A stretch of 64,000 nucleotides of DNA from Breoghania sp. (GCF_963674635.1 NZ_OY771475.1:3609501-3673500); one strand, 5' to 3'. Counted from the first letter of the stretch, positions 1 through 9,197 are shown. The notes: a model not told the origin generated them from the sequence alone. Numbers and translations: made by a program.

Positions 1-1469
1 AGGTGGTGGCGAGCTATGGCGCGTTCGCCGAGCGGGCCGGGCGCATCGCGAAGGCGTTGCGGGAGGAATGGGGCGTGTGGCCCGGGGATCGGGTGGCGCT
101 TTTTATGGCGAACAGCCCGACCTATCTGGAGCTGCTCTACGGCATCTGGTTCGCCGGCGCGGTGGCGGTTCCGATCAATTACAAGCTTCATCCAAGCGAG
201 GCGGCCCATATCGTTGACGATGCGCAGGCGCGTGTTGTCTTCGTGGATGACGCGCGCGCAGACATTGCGTCATTGCTGGGTGGAGAGGGGCCGAGCGTCG
301 TGACGCCCGAAATTCTCGCAGGAGAATTGCCGCGCCACACGGCGATGGATGTCCCGCATCCGATGCGCGAGGAGGATCTCGCCTGGCTCTTCTACACATC
401 CGGCACGACGGGACGTCCCAAGGGGGTGATGCTGACGATCGCCAACCTGCACGCCATGGTGTTTGCCTATTTCGTGGATGTTGATGCGGTCCACCGCGAG
501 GATGCCGCGCTTTACGCCGCGCCCATGTCGCATGGCGCGGGGCTCTACAATTTCATGCATGTGCTGCGCGGTGCGCGTCACGTGGTGCCGGTCTCCGGCG
601 GGTTCGATCCATCCGAAATCGCCAATCTGGCGCCGCGCATCGGCAATGTGTCGATGTTTGCCGCGCCGACAATGGTGCGCAGGCTCTGCGATCACGCCGC
701 CCGTTCGGGCTATGACGGCGAAGGCATTCGAACCATCGTCTATGGTGGCGGGCCGATGTATGTGGCCGATATCGAGCGGGCGGTTGCGCAGTTCGGACCG
801 CGTTTCGTCCAGATCTATGGGCAAGGCGAAAGCCCCATGACCATCACCGCCCTGTCGCGCGAGACGATTGCGGAGCGGAGCCATCCGCGCTGGCGGGAGC
901 GGCTGGGCTCGGTGGGGCTGGCGCATTCCTGCGTTGAGGTGCGGGTGGCCGATGAGGCCGGGCATCCGGTCTTCGCGGGCGAGACGGGCGAGATCCTTGT
1001 GCGCGGCGCATCCGTCATGGCGGGCTACTGGCGCAACCCCACTGCGACCGCCGCGACCCTGCGCGACGGCTGGCTTTGGACCGGCGATCTCGGTGCGCTC
1101 GATGAGGACGGCTATCTGACGCTGAAGGACCGCTCGAAGGATGTGATCATTTCCGGCGGCACCAATATCTATCCGCGTGAGGTGGAGGAGGCGTTGCTGA
1201 CCTGCGCCGGGGTGCGGGAGGTGTCCGTGGTCGGGCGGGCGGAGCCGGAATGGGGCGAGGAGGTCGTCGCCTTCGTCGTCGCCATGGAGGAGGAGGGGCT
1301 TGAGCCGGACCAGCTCGATGCCCATTGCCGTTCGCAGATTGCGCGCTTCAAGCGTCCCAGGCACTATATCTTTCTGGAGGAATTGCCCAAGAACACCTAC
1401 GGCAAGGTCCTGAAAGGCGAGTTGCGGCGCATGGCGGATGAGGTGGCGAACCGAGACAAAAGGTCCTGA
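1..1469 (+). CDS. AMP-forming acyl-CoA synthetase, 5' end missing
   Basis: Activates a carboxylic acid to an acyl-adenylate and transfers it to CoA (ANL superfamily, class I adenylate-forming enzymes). The 488 visible residues show the phosphate-binding loop YTSGTTGRPKG (about 130-140), the YGQGES motif (about 272), WTGDLG (about 359), the hinge region KDRSKDVIISGG, and the C-terminal catalytic lysine in PKNTYGK (about 462). The reading frame is open to the left edge and the protein starts in the middle of the N-terminal ANL region, so some 25-40 residues lie outside the window. The acid is unknown. The adjacent GntR regulator, dehydrogenase and importer suggest a catabolic locus for a carboxylate, which is inference from position. 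Confidence 0.9.
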   Translation, partial: VVASYGAFAERAGRIAKALREEWGVWPGDRVALFMANSPTYLELLYGIWFAGAVAVPINYKLHPSEAAHIVDDAQARVVFVDDARADIASLLGGEGPSVVTPEILAGELPRHTAMDVPHPMREEDLAWLFYTSGTTGRPKGVMLTIANLHAMVFAYFVDVDAVHREDAALYAAPMSHGAGLYNFMHVLRGARHVVPVSGGFDPSEIANLAPRIGNVSMFAAPTMVRRLCDHAARSGYDGEGIRTIVYGGGPMYVADIERAVAQFGPRFVQIYGQGESPMTITALSRETIAERSHPRWRERLGSVGLAHSCVEVRVADEAGHPVFAGETGEILVRGASVMAGYWRNPTATAATLRDGWLWTGDLGALDEDGYLTLKDRSKDVIISGGTNIYPREVEEALLTCAGVREVSVVGRAEPEWGEEVVAFVVAMEEEGLEPDQLDAHCRSQIARFKRPRHYIFLEELPKNTYGKVLKGELRRMADEVANRDKRS

Positions 1470-1527
1470 GCGACGCTTTGGGACAGGCAAGGCCGGATGG
1501 GTGCGGTTTGGCTTTCCGAAACCGCGA

Positions 1528-1544
1528 ACAATCGTATACATTGT
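1528..1544. promoter_or_regulatory. Candidate GntR/FCD operator
   Basis: The sequence ACAATCGTATACATTGT has 5-bp inverted arms (ACAAT/ATTGT) around a GTATAC core and ends 4 nt before the ATG of the GntR gene. FCD-type GntR regulators commonly bind TTGTATACAA-like palindromes, so autorepression is plausible. It is not experimentally supported. Confidence 0.5.
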
Positions 1545-1548
1545 CGCC

Positions 1549-2187
1549 ATGACGAGCACGCCAGCCAATCCCGAAAGCCTCTATGACCGCCTGATCGACG
1601 CCATCGAACAGGGCGAGCTGGGTCCCGGCGACGCCTTGCGCGAGTCGCGCCTGGCGGAGCGTTTCGGCACATCGCGAACGCCTGTCCGCGAGGCCCTGCG
1701 CCGCCTGGAGGCGCAGGGGCTGGTGACGCACAATGCGCATCGCGGATGTGTCGTCGCGGCGCTTGATTACGACCAGATCGGCGAGCTTTATGCTGCGCGC
1801 GAGGTGATGGAAGGATCGGCGGCGCGCGGTGCGGCGCTTCATGCCGCTCCGCAGGAAATCGCCCTTTTGCGCAAGCTCGTGGAAGAGGGGCGCGCCATGG
1901 TCGACAGGCCGGTGGAGCTGGCCGTGATCAACCGCCGCTTCCACCGCGTCATTCACCGTTCCTCGCACAATCGCTATCTCAACCAGCTGCTCGATACCAT
2001 GCGGGTGCATATGGCCCTGATCGAAGGCACCACCCTGTCATTGCCGGAGCGCGGCGCGCAATCGATCCAGGAACACGAGGATATCGTGGAGGCCATCGCC
2101 GCGCGCAATCCCGATGCCGCCGAAAGGGCGACCCGGCAACATGTCGCCACCGCCTATCAGAACCGGGTGTCGATGCTGCTGAGCTGA
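1549..2187 (+). CDS. GntR family regulator, FCD subfamily
   Basis: A 212-residue one-component transcription factor. The N-terminal winged helix (about 8-75) contains LAERFGTSRTPVREALRRLE, the recognition-helix signature of GntR proteins. The remainder is an all-helical FCD ligand domain with the metal-ligand type motif NRRFHRVIH (about 128-136). The ATG at 1549 is chosen because it opens directly on SLYDRLIDAIEQGEL, the usual first helix; a longer frame from 1438 would overlap the CoA-ligase gene. A palindrome sits just before the start codon and another after the stop, so it probably controls itself and the dehydrogenase. The ligand cannot be read from the sequence. Confidence 0.88.
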   Translation: MTSTPANPESLYDRLIDAIEQGELGPGDALRESRLAERFGTSRTPVREALRRLEAQGLVTHNAHRGCVVAALDYDQIGELYAAREVMEGSAARGAALHAAPQEIALLRKLVEEGRAMVDRPVELAVINRRFHRVIHRSSHNRYLNQLLDTMRVHMALIEGTTLSLPERGAQSIQEHEDIVEAIAARNPDAAERATRQHVATAYQNRVSMLLS

Positions 2188-2196
2188 CAACGAGCG

Positions 2197-2213
2197 TACA
2201 ATCCCTGATTGTA
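2197..2213. promoter_or_regulatory. Second candidate GntR operator
   Basis: TACAAT-CCCTG-ATTGTA is a perfect 6-bp inverted repeat with a 5-bp spacer. It lies 9 nt after the GntR stop codon and 84 nt before the dehydrogenase start. It shares the ACAAT/ATTGT half-sites with the palindrome at 1528-1544, although the spacer is two bases shorter. Confidence 0.5.
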
Positions 2214-2297
2214 TTTTTCTTGAGTGCTGCCTCTGGTCGGCGCGCGGATTTCGTTGTATCGACGAATGATGTGGTAGCCGGGGGAGGCGACTGTCTC

Positions 2298-3269
2298 ATG
2301 CGTATTGCGGTTCTCGATGATTTTCAGGGCGTTGCCCGTGAATTCGCCGACTGGAGCAGAGTGGAGGAGCGGGCACAGGTCACCACCTATCGCTCGCCTT
2401 TCGTCGGACCGGATGATGTGGTCGCGGAGCTGCAACCTTACGACGTGATTTGCGTCATGCGGGAGCGCACGGCCTTTCCGGCTGAGGTGATCTCCAGCCT
2501 GCCCAATCTCAAATTGATCGTGACCACGGGAATGAGCAATGCGGCAATCGATCTGATGGCCGCAGAGGCCGCCGGCATCCTCGTGTGCGGCACGCATTCG
2601 CCGGGGCATGCGACCGCGGAACTCGCCTTCGGATTGATCATCGCGGCGGCGCGCAATCTGGCCCCGGAAGTGAGCTCGATGGGTATCGGTGACTGGCAGA
2701 CGGGCGTTGGGCGAGATCTGCGTGGGGCGACGCTCGGCATTGTCGGACTTGGCCGTCTCGGCTCGCAGGTGGCTGCCTTCGGCAAGGTGTTCGGCATGGA
2801 CGTCATGGCGTGGAGCGAGAACCTGAGTGCGGTGCGTTGTGCCGATGTCGGGGTAAGGCGTACGGCGAGCCTCGACGAGCTGTTGGCTGACAGCGATTTC
2901 ATCACGATCCACACCCGTCTTTCGCCGCGCACGCGTGGGTTGATCGGTTCGCGGGAACTGGGGTTGATGAAGCGCGACGCGTTGCTCATCAACACGTCGC
3001 GCGCAGGCATCGTCGATACGATGGCGTTGATCGGCGCGCTGGCCGATGGCCAGATCGCAGGGGCGGCCATAGATGTCTATGACGAGGAACCGCTGCCAGC
3101 CGGCCACCCGCTGCACACCGCCCCCAATCTGCTGATGACACCGCATTTGGGCTACGTCACGCGGGAGACCTATTCCGTTTTCTATCGCGAGACCGTGGAG
3201 GACCTGGAGGCCTATCTCGATGGCGAGCCGATCCGTCTCCTGACGTCGGTCAGGGTAGAGGCGACGTAG
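2298..3269 (+). CDS. D-2-hydroxyacid dehydrogenase family protein
   Basis: A 323-residue NAD(P)-dependent oxidoreductase of the D-isomer 2-hydroxyacid dehydrogenase family, interconverting 2-oxo and 2-hydroxy acids. The Rossmann loop GIVGLGRLGS lies at about residues 146-155. The catalytic triad is visible: Arg in NTSRAGIVD (about 234), Glu in DEEPLP (about 263) and His in TPHLGY (about 282). The start at 2298 follows a strong GGGGGAGG ribosome site. Family members include phosphoglycerate dehydrogenase, but the C-terminal ACT domain is absent, so this is a short dehydrogenase of unknown substrate. It lies downstream of the GntR gene with an operator-like palindrome between them. Confidence 0.87.
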   Translation: MRIAVLDDFQGVAREFADWSRVEERAQVTTYRSPFVGPDDVVAELQPYDVICVMRERTAFPAEVISSLPNLKLIVTTGMSNAAIDLMAAEAAGILVCGTHSPGHATAELAFGLIIAAARNLAPEVSSMGIGDWQTGVGRDLRGATLGIVGLGRLGSQVAAFGKVFGMDVMAWSENLSAVRCADVGVRRTASLDELLADSDFITIHTRLSPRTRGLIGSRELGLMKRDALLINTSRAGIVDTMALIGALADGQIAGAAIDVYDEEPLPAGHPLHTAPNLLMTPHLGYVTRETYSVFYRETVEDLEAYLDGEPIRLLTSVRVEAT

Positions 3270-3617
3270 GGTACGATTTCAGGCGGCAGCGCCAGCTTAA
3301 GCTTAACTTGTTGCCTATATCCTCTCGATAAAAGGTATGAAGAAAATCGTCGTGTGAATGCCCGAGAGAATTGATGCAATGCGGTATATTTCTGAAGGCG
3401 GCGCAATATAAAGCTGCTGCTAAGCGTAAAGTATAAGAGTTTATCCGGTTGTACGACTTGGGGCGCACCAAAGGTCGTATTGCGACCCCCTACCAAAAAT
3501 AATTATGTATTGGGCCTCTGCGCTCTGGCCTGGAGGGGCTTCGCCTTATCGGTTTGGAGGAATTCGATAGGGCGGCACGGCGCAGAAACCGGCATTCATG
3601 CCTTTCGGGAGGAATTC
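3270..3617. other. Intergenic leader of the ABC importer operon
   Basis: 348 bp without a convincing gene, noticeably more AT-rich than its surroundings. It holds an imperfect hairpin at 3452-3479 with arms TACGAC and GTCGTA. The importer promoter presumably lies here, but no clear -35/-10 pair was identified. Confidence 0.6.
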
Positions 3618-4958
3618 ATGAAAGATAATTTCACGTCTGTGAACCGTCGTAGCCTGTTGAAGGCGACTGCGGCTTCCGGCCTCGTCCTCGCCACGCCGAC
3701 GATCTTTACGCGGGGCGCCTGGGCTCAGAATTTTGCGAACGATCCGACCAACAAGAGCACTGTCACGCTCGGCTTCAACGTGCCCCAGACCGGCGCCTAT
3801 GCCGATGAGGGCGCGGACGAACTGCGTGCCTATCAGCTCGCCGTCAAGCACCTCAATGGCGAAGGCGACGGCGGCATGCTCAACACCATGAAGCCGCTCG
3901 CCCTGGAAGGGAACGGCATTCTGGGCAAGAAGGTCGAGTTCGTTACCGGCGATACGCAGACCAAGTCCGATGCGGCCCGTTCCTCCGCCAAGCGCATGGT
4001 GGAAAAGGACGGCGCGATCATGATCACCGGCGGTTCGTCCTCGGGCGTGGCCGTGGCGGTGCAGTCTCTGTGTCAGGAGATGGGCATCATCTTCATGGCC
4101 GGTCTGACCCATTCCAACGACACCACCGGCAAGGACAAGCGCAAGTACGGCTTCCGCCACTTCTTCAATGCCTACATGTCGGGCGCCGCGCTCGGCCCGG
4201 TGCTGAAGGAAGAGATGGGCACCGATCGTCGCGCCTATCACCTGACCGCCGACTACACCTGGGGCTGGACGCAGGAAGAGTCCATCAAGAACACCACCGA
4301 GGCGCTCGGCTGGGAGACCGTCAACGCCGTGCGCACACCGCTCGGCGCGGGTGACTTCTCGCAGTACATCACTCCGGTTCTGAACTCCGGCGCGGATGTC
4401 CTGATCCTGAACCACTACGGCAAGGACATGGTCAACTCGCTGACCCAGGCCGTCCAGTTCGGTCTGCGCGACAAGCAGGTCAACGGCAAGCAGTTCGAGA
4501 TCGTGGTGCCGCTGTTCTCGCGTCTGATGGCGCAGGGTGCGGGGGAGAGCATCAAGGGCATTCTCGGGACCACCAACTGGAACTGGTCGCTGCAGGACGA
4601 GGCCTCGCAGGCTTTCGTGAAGTCCTTCGGTCAGGAATACGGCTTCCCGCCGTCCCAGGCGGCCCACACCTGTTATGTCCAGACGATCCTCTATGCGGAT
4701 GCCTGCCAGCGTGCGGGCACCTTCTATCCGTGTGAAGTGATCAAGGCCCTTGAGGACTTCGAGTTCGACGGCATGGGCAACGGCCCGACGCTCTACCGCG
4801 GCGCTGACCACCAGTGCTTCAAGAACGTTCTTGTGGTGCGCGGCAACGAAGCGCCGTCGAGCCAGTTCGATCTGCTCAAGGTCGTCAAGGAAGTTCCGGC
4901 CGAGGCCGTTACCTACGACCCGACGATCTTCGGCGGCGAACTCGGCACCTGCAGCTAA
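3618..4958 (+). CDS. ABC importer substrate-binding protein (HAAT/LivK type)
   Basis: A 446-residue periplasmic binding protein of the branched-chain amino acid (LivK/HAAT, Peripla_BP_6) type. The N-terminus NRRSLLKATAASGLVLATP is a twin-arginine-type signal ending in a likely AWA-QN cleavage site. The mature part begins TVTLGFNVPQTGAYADEG, the usual first strand and ligand loop. The ATG at 3618 follows a clear GGGAGGA ribosome site. It heads an operon with two permeases and two ATPases. The ligand is not determinable: LivK relatives bind amino acids, aromatic acids, amides and urea. The CoA-ligase and dehydrogenase upstream make a carboxylate possible. Confidence 0.88.
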   Translation: MKDNFTSVNRRSLLKATAASGLVLATPTIFTRGAWAQNFANDPTNKSTVTLGFNVPQTGAYADEGADELRAYQLAVKHLNGEGDGGMLNTMKPLALEGNGILGKKVEFVTGDTQTKSDAARSSAKRMVEKDGAIMITGGSSSGVAVAVQSLCQEMGIIFMAGLTHSNDTTGKDKRKYGFRHFFNAYMSGAALGPVLKEEMGTDRRAYHLTADYTWGWTQEESIKNTTEALGWETVNAVRTPLGAGDFSQYITPVLNSGADVLILNHYGKDMVNSLTQAVQFGLRDKQVNGKQFEIVVPLFSRLMAQGAGESIKGILGTTNWNWSLQDEASQAFVKSFGQEYGFPPSQAAHTCYVQTILYADACQRAGTFYPCEVIKALEDFEFDGMGNGPTLYRGADHQCFKNVLVVRGNEAPSSQFDLLKVVKEVPAEAVTYDPTIFGGELGTCS

Positions 4959-4976
4959 CAAGCCGACAAGACCGGT

Positions 4977-5030
4977 CGGTCGCCGTGCTGGCGCGTTTCG
5001 CCCCTCGGGCGCGCGCGGGCATGGCGACCG
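4977..5030 (+). promoter_or_regulatory. Stem-loop between binding-protein and permease genes
   Basis: Perfect 8-bp arms CGGTCGCC (4977-4984) and GGCGACCG (5023-5030) enclose a GC-rich inner region that can pair further. There is no T-tract. Such hairpins after binding-protein genes typically protect the upstream mRNA and lower permease expression. Confidence 0.5.
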
Positions 5031-5154
5031 TCTCTCACGTGTCCTGGCCGTCTCCCGTTTCGTGGGGGCGGTGGCAGTGCAGGGTCCTTCCTGTCAAGGC
5101 CGCCTCAGGCGACGGGCACATTCGGAATATCCTACAGACAACCGGCGCAACCCG

Positions 5155-6171
5155 ATGGATACGTTCGTACTCCAGCTTCTCAACGGGCTCGACAAGGGCG
5201 GGGCCTACGCCCTGATCGCCCTGGGCCTGACCCTGGTCTTTGGCACGCTCGGCGTGGTCAATTTCGCCCATGGCGCGTTGTTCATGATGGGCGCCTTCTG
5301 CGCGGTCTCGCTGCAGAAGCTGCTCACGATCTCTGTCAAGATTAAGGACGAAAGCGTCACCTTCTTCGACGCCTACAAGGAAGTTCCCTATCTTGAACTC
5401 TGGCTGGGCGATACGGGAAAGGCGATCATCGACTACTCGGTGCCGCTGTCGATCCTGCTCGCAATTCCGGTGATGCTGCTGATCGGTCTGATAATGGAAC
5501 GCGGTCTCATCCGCTTCTTTTACAAGCGCAGCCACGCTGAGCAGATTCTGGTGACGTTTGGTCTCGCCATCGTCTTGCAGGAGGTCGTCAAATCGACTTT
5601 CGGTGCCAACCCGATCCCGACCGGCGCTCCTGACATCGTCTCCGGAAGCGCGGACATCGGCATCTGGCTCGGGCTTGGTCCGGCGGTCGTCTATCCCTGG
5701 TGGCGGCTCATCTATCTCAGCTTCTCGCTCGCAATCATCGCCGCGGTCTTCTCCTTCCTGCAATTCACCACCTACGGCATGGTCGTGAGGGCGGGCATGC
5801 AGGACCGCGAGACGGTGGGCCTTCTGGGCATCAATATCGAGCGGCGCTTCACGGTTGTCTTCGGCATTGCCGCCATTGTCGCGGGGCTTGCGGGTGTCAT
5901 GTACACCCCGATCCTTCCGCCGGACTATCACATGGGCATGGACTTTCTCGTGCTCTCCTTCGTGGTCGTTGTCGTGGGCGGAATGGGGTCTCTCCCCGGT
6001 GCGGTTGCCGCCGGTTTCCTTCTCGGCGTTCTCCAGTCCTTCGCGTCGATGACCGAAGTGAAGGACATTCTGCCGGGTATCGACCAGATCATCATCTATC
6101 TCGTCGCCGTCGTGATCCTGCTTGTCAGGCCGCGCGGTCTGATGGGACGGCGTGGGGTAATGGAAAGCTAA
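5155..6171 (+). CDS. ABC importer permease, LivH type
   Basis: A 338-residue inner-membrane permease of the LivH family. It opens with LLNGLDKGGAYALIALGLTLVFG and contains VVNFAHGALFMMG, the family signature near the second membrane helix. It has about eight to nine hydrophobic segments and the conserved late segment VVVVGGMGSLPGA. The ATG at 5155 is the one that puts this N-terminus in register; the in-frame stretch upstream is not protein-like. It pairs with the LivM-type permease 3 nt downstream to form the channel of the importer. Confidence 0.9.
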   Translation: MDTFVLQLLNGLDKGGAYALIALGLTLVFGTLGVVNFAHGALFMMGAFCAVSLQKLLTISVKIKDESVTFFDAYKEVPYLELWLGDTGKAIIDYSVPLSILLAIPVMLLIGLIMERGLIRFFYKRSHAEQILVTFGLAIVLQEVVKSTFGANPIPTGAPDIVSGSADIGIWLGLGPAVVYPWWRLIYLSFSLAIIAAVFSFLQFTTYGMVVRAGMQDRETVGLLGINIERRFTVVFGIAAIVAGLAGVMYTPILPPDYHMGMDFLVLSFVVVVVGGMGSLPGAVAAGFLLGVLQSFASMTEVKDILPGIDQIIIYLVAVVILLVRPRGLMGRRGVMES

Positions 6172-6174
6172 GCC

Positions 6175-7311
6175 ATGAACAGCAATTTCCTGCGTAACGA
6201 CATGGTCCTGATGGCGCTGTTCGCCCTAGTGGTGCTGGCCATGCCGCTGTGGCTTGCGCCGATCGGCGCCGGCTATCCGGACCTTCTCCAGAAGATCGCG
6301 ATCTACGGCATCTTCGCCATAGGCTTCAACATCCTGTTCGGTCTGACCGGGTATCTCTCATTCGGTCATGCCGCCTTTCTCGGTGTCGGGTCCTATGCGG
6401 CCGTGTGGACGTTCAAGCTGTTCAGCATGAACGTGGTTCCAGCCTTGGTTTTCGGCGTCGCCGTCTCCGGGGTCTTCGCCCTGCTGATCGGCTATGTCTC
6501 GCTGCGCCGATCCGGCATCTATTTTTCCATCCTGACATTGGCCTTCGCGCAGATGTCCTACAATCTCGCCTATTCGGTTCTCACGCCGATCACCAATGGC
6601 GAGACGGGGCTGCAGCTCTCGCAGACCGATCCACGGGTCGCCGATCATCTGTTCGGCGTGGCCGAGCCCGGCTTGCCGACCCCCAGTTTCTTTGGCATCG
6701 AGACCATCGGCTGGAGCGGCTTTTACGTCTGCGCCACGGCGTTGATCATCGCCTTTTATGTGGCGCTCAGGATCTTCCGCTCGCCCTTCGGCATGGCGCT
6801 TCGCGCGATCAAGTCGAACCAGAACCGGATGAACTACACGGGGTTCAACACCCGTCCCTACACGCTCGCGGCCTTTGTCGTGTCGGGCATGTATGCGGGG
6901 CTGGCGGGCTCGCTTCTGGCGGTCACCGATCCGCTGGCCGGCGCGGAGCGCATGCAGTGGACGGCCTCGGGCGAGGTGGTTCTGATGACCATTCTCGGCG
7001 GTGCGGGAACCCTTCTGGGGCCTCTTCTGGGCGCCGGGATCATCAAATATTTCGAGAATATCTTCTCCGCCTACAACGAGCATGTGCTGAACGACATCTT
7101 CTCTGCCCTGCCTGACGGGCTTCGCGATCTGGTCGTCAGCATCACCGGGCTCTTTGTCGGCGAGGGCTGGCACCTGACGCTCGGTCTGCTGTTCATGCTG
7201 GTCGTCATCTTCCTGCCGGGGGGCGTGATGGAAGGCATCCGGCGTCTGGCGAAACTCTTCGGCAAGGCCGGACCGCCGAACCCGGCCAGTGCGGCGCAAC
7301 CGGCGGAATGA
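6175..7311 (+). CDS. ABC importer permease, LivM type
   Basis: A 378-residue polytopic inner-membrane permease of the LivM family. The marker sequence FNILFGLTGYLSFGHAAFLG and the downstream segment GGAGTLLGPLLGAG are conserved in the family. It starts 3 nt after the previous gene and its end runs into the ATPase gene, so translation is probably coupled. It is slightly long for LivM, because of an extra loop (about 130-180) and a short proline/alanine-rich tail. It forms the heterodimeric channel with the preceding permease. Confidence 0.9.
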   Translation: MNSNFLRNDMVLMALFALVVLAMPLWLAPIGAGYPDLLQKIAIYGIFAIGFNILFGLTGYLSFGHAAFLGVGSYAAVWTFKLFSMNVVPALVFGVAVSGVFALLIGYVSLRRSGIYFSILTLAFAQMSYNLAYSVLTPITNGETGLQLSQTDPRVADHLFGVAEPGLPTPSFFGIETIGWSGFYVCATALIIAFYVALRIFRSPFGMALRAIKSNQNRMNYTGFNTRPYTLAAFVVSGMYAGLAGSLLAVTDPLAGAERMQWTASGEVVLMTILGGAGTLLGPLLGAGIIKYFENIFSAYNEHVLNDIFSALPDGLRDLVVSITGLFVGEGWHLTLGLLFMLVVIFLPGGVMEGIRRLAKLFGKAGPPNPASAAQPAE

Positions 7312-7321
7312 GGGGCTCATC

Positions 7322-8080
7322 ATGAACGACATTGTTTTGCACGTTGCCGACGTCCACAAGAGTTTCGGCGGTCTCAGGGCCCTGTCCAACATCGATCTCC
7401 AGATCGAGCAGGGCAAGACGCACGCGATCATCGGGCCGAACGGGGCGGGAAAGTCCACGCTTCTGAATGTCTGTGTCGGGCGCATCACGCCGGATTCGGG
7501 CGCCGTGGTCTTTGACGGAAAGGCGCTCACCGGGCGCAAGCCGCACGAGATCAACCAGCTCGGCGTGGCGCGCGTTTTCCAGACGCCGGAGATCTTTCCC
7601 GATCTCAGCCTCGTTCACAACGTGATGATCCCGGCGTTCGCCAAGCGCGACGGGGCCTTCACCCTGAATGCCTGGTCGGCGCTTGAGAGCGAGGGGGGAA
7701 TTCGCGACGAGGCGGAAAGCGTGCTGGAGGATATCGGCCTGATCGACAAGAAGGATCAGGAAGCGGCAAGCCTGTCGCGTGGCGACAAGCGTCGGTTGGA
7801 GCTGGCCATGGGGCTGGTGCAGCATCCGCGCCTGCTGCTTCTCGACGAGCCGACCGCCGGGATGTCTCGCCACGACACCAACCGCACCATCGATCTTCTC
7901 AAGAAGATCAAGGAGCGCGGCATGACCAAGGTGATCATCGAGCACGACATGCATGTCGTGTTCTCGCTGGCCGACCGGATCTCGGTTCTCGCACAGGGGC
8001 GCATCATCGCGGAAGGAACGCCGGAAGAGGTGCGCAACGATCCCAAGGTCAAGGAAGCCTATCTCGGGGAGGCACAATGA
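7322..8080 (+). CDS. ABC importer ATPase, LivG type
   Basis: A 252-residue cytoplasmic ATPase that powers the importer. Walker A is GPNGAGKST (about 38-46), the signature is SRGDKRRLE in place of the canonical LSGGQ, Walker B is LLLLDEPTAGMS, and the switch histidine is in IIEHDMHVV. The sequence AGMS followed by HDT...R is typical of LivG rather than LivF. The ATG at 7322 follows GAGGGG and puts the first beta strand at the N-terminus. Its stop overlaps the start of the LivF-type gene by four bases, indicating tight coupling. Confidence 0.92.
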   Translation: MNDIVLHVADVHKSFGGLRALSNIDLQIEQGKTHAIIGPNGAGKSTLLNVCVGRITPDSGAVVFDGKALTGRKPHEINQLGVARVFQTPEIFPDLSLVHNVMIPAFAKRDGAFTLNAWSALESEGGIRDEAESVLEDIGLIDKKDQEAASLSRGDKRRLELAMGLVQHPRLLLLDEPTAGMSRHDTNRTIDLLKKIKERGMTKVIIEHDMHVVFSLADRISVLAQGRIIAEGTPEEVRNDPKVKEAYLGEAQ

Positions 8081-8847
8081 TGAACTCCATGGCCACGGCC
8101 GCAACCGGTTCTCAGGTCGACGGGTATGCAGCAACCGCCGGAGCGCCTTTCTTCTCGGTCCGTGATGTTCATTCCTATTACGGCGAGAGCTATATCGTTC
8201 AAGGCATATCCTTTGATATTCAGGAAGGCGAGATCGTCGCCCTTCTCGGGCGCAACGGTGCGGGCAAGACCTCGACCCTTCGCACGATCGCGCGCACCGA
8301 TGTTCCAGAATTGAAGCGCGGCGAGATCTGGCTGGCGGGTGAACCACTGCACCAGATGAAGTCGTTTGAGGCGGCGCGCGCGGGCGTTCAGCTCGTTCCG
8401 GAGGACCGGCGCATCATTCCCGGTCTGACCGTGGAGGAAAATCTTGTCCTGTCGCAAGTGGCGGAACCCAAAGGCTGGGATCTGGACCGCATCTATGACC
8501 ATTTCCCGCGTCTTGCGGAGCGCCGCAGGCAGGAGGCCGTCACCATGTCGGGCGGCGAGCAGCAGATGCTTGCGGTCGCGCGCGCGCTCGCGCGGGATCT
8601 GAAGCTCTTGCTTCTCGATGAGCCCTATGAGGGGCTGGCGCCGGTCATCGTTCAGGAGATCGAGCGAATCGTGGCCGGTGTGAAGGAACTCGGGATCACG
8701 ACGATCATCGTGGAGCAGAATGCGGTGGCTGCGCTGAAGCTCGCCGACAAGGCGATCATTCTTGACATGGGGCAGGTGGTGTTCGAGGGATCTGCGCGGG
8801 AGGTGCTCGATAACGAGGAACTGCGTCACGAATATCTGGCGATATGA
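8077..8847 (+). CDS. ABC importer ATPase, LivF type
   Basis: A 256-residue second ATPase of the importer. Walker A GRNGAGKTS, signature MSGGEQQMLAVARAL, Walker B LLLLDEPYEGLAP and the switch region IIVEQNAVAAL are the LivF pattern. About 25 extra residues (MNSMATAATG and onward) precede the core, so an internal start is possible, but the four-base overlap with the previous stop favours the ATG at 8077. It heterodimerises with the LivG-type ATPase and ends the operon; a hairpin follows at 8892-8931. Confidence 0.92.
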   Translation: MMNSMATAATGSQVDGYAATAGAPFFSVRDVHSYYGESYIVQGISFDIQEGEIVALLGRNGAGKTSTLRTIARTDVPELKRGEIWLAGEPLHQMKSFEAARAGVQLVPEDRRIIPGLTVEENLVLSQVAEPKGWDLDRIYDHFPRLAERRRQEAVTMSGGEQQMLAVARALARDLKLLLLDEPYEGLAPVIVQEIERIVAGVKELGITTIIVEQNAVAALKLADKAIILDMGQVVFEGSAREVLDNEELRHEYLAI

Positions 8848-9197
8848 TCCCTCGGCGGGGCGTGAGCCTGAAGGTCCATGCCGGAATCCAGACAGGCGCG
8901 TCCAGATTCTGATAACGTGCGATGCGCCTGTTCTCGTTCGATAAACGGTCGAAAGCGCGGCGAATACATGCCAGTAAATTGGTCTGTCATTGCGCCCCTG
9001 TTAAAAAGGGAAGGCCGCCGGATGCTGGCAATCACGTCTTCGACGCCTAAGTAAATATAGAAGTCAAAGAAACACATATCTACATAATAGAATATTTATT
9101 GTCATATTTACTCTGAGGTATTGGTGCGTAGAGCCCTTGCGTACATTTAGATGTTAAATTGTTTGAGAAGGGCTGTCCGTCTTGTCGGAGAACTGTC
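8848..9197. other. Intergenic region, importer to PAS kinase
   Basis: 350 bp with no supportable gene apart from the hairpin listed separately. The last 150 bp are AT-rich and probably carry the promoter of the kinase gene. Confidence 0.5.
8892..8931 (+). terminator. Hairpin after the importer operon
   Basis: Perfect 8-bp arms ACAGGCGC (8892-8899) and GCGCCTGT (8924-8931) with a 24-nt loop, followed by a weak T-rich stretch. It is a possible end of the importer transcript. The long loop and poor T-tract make it a weak intrinsic terminator. Confidence 0.35.
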
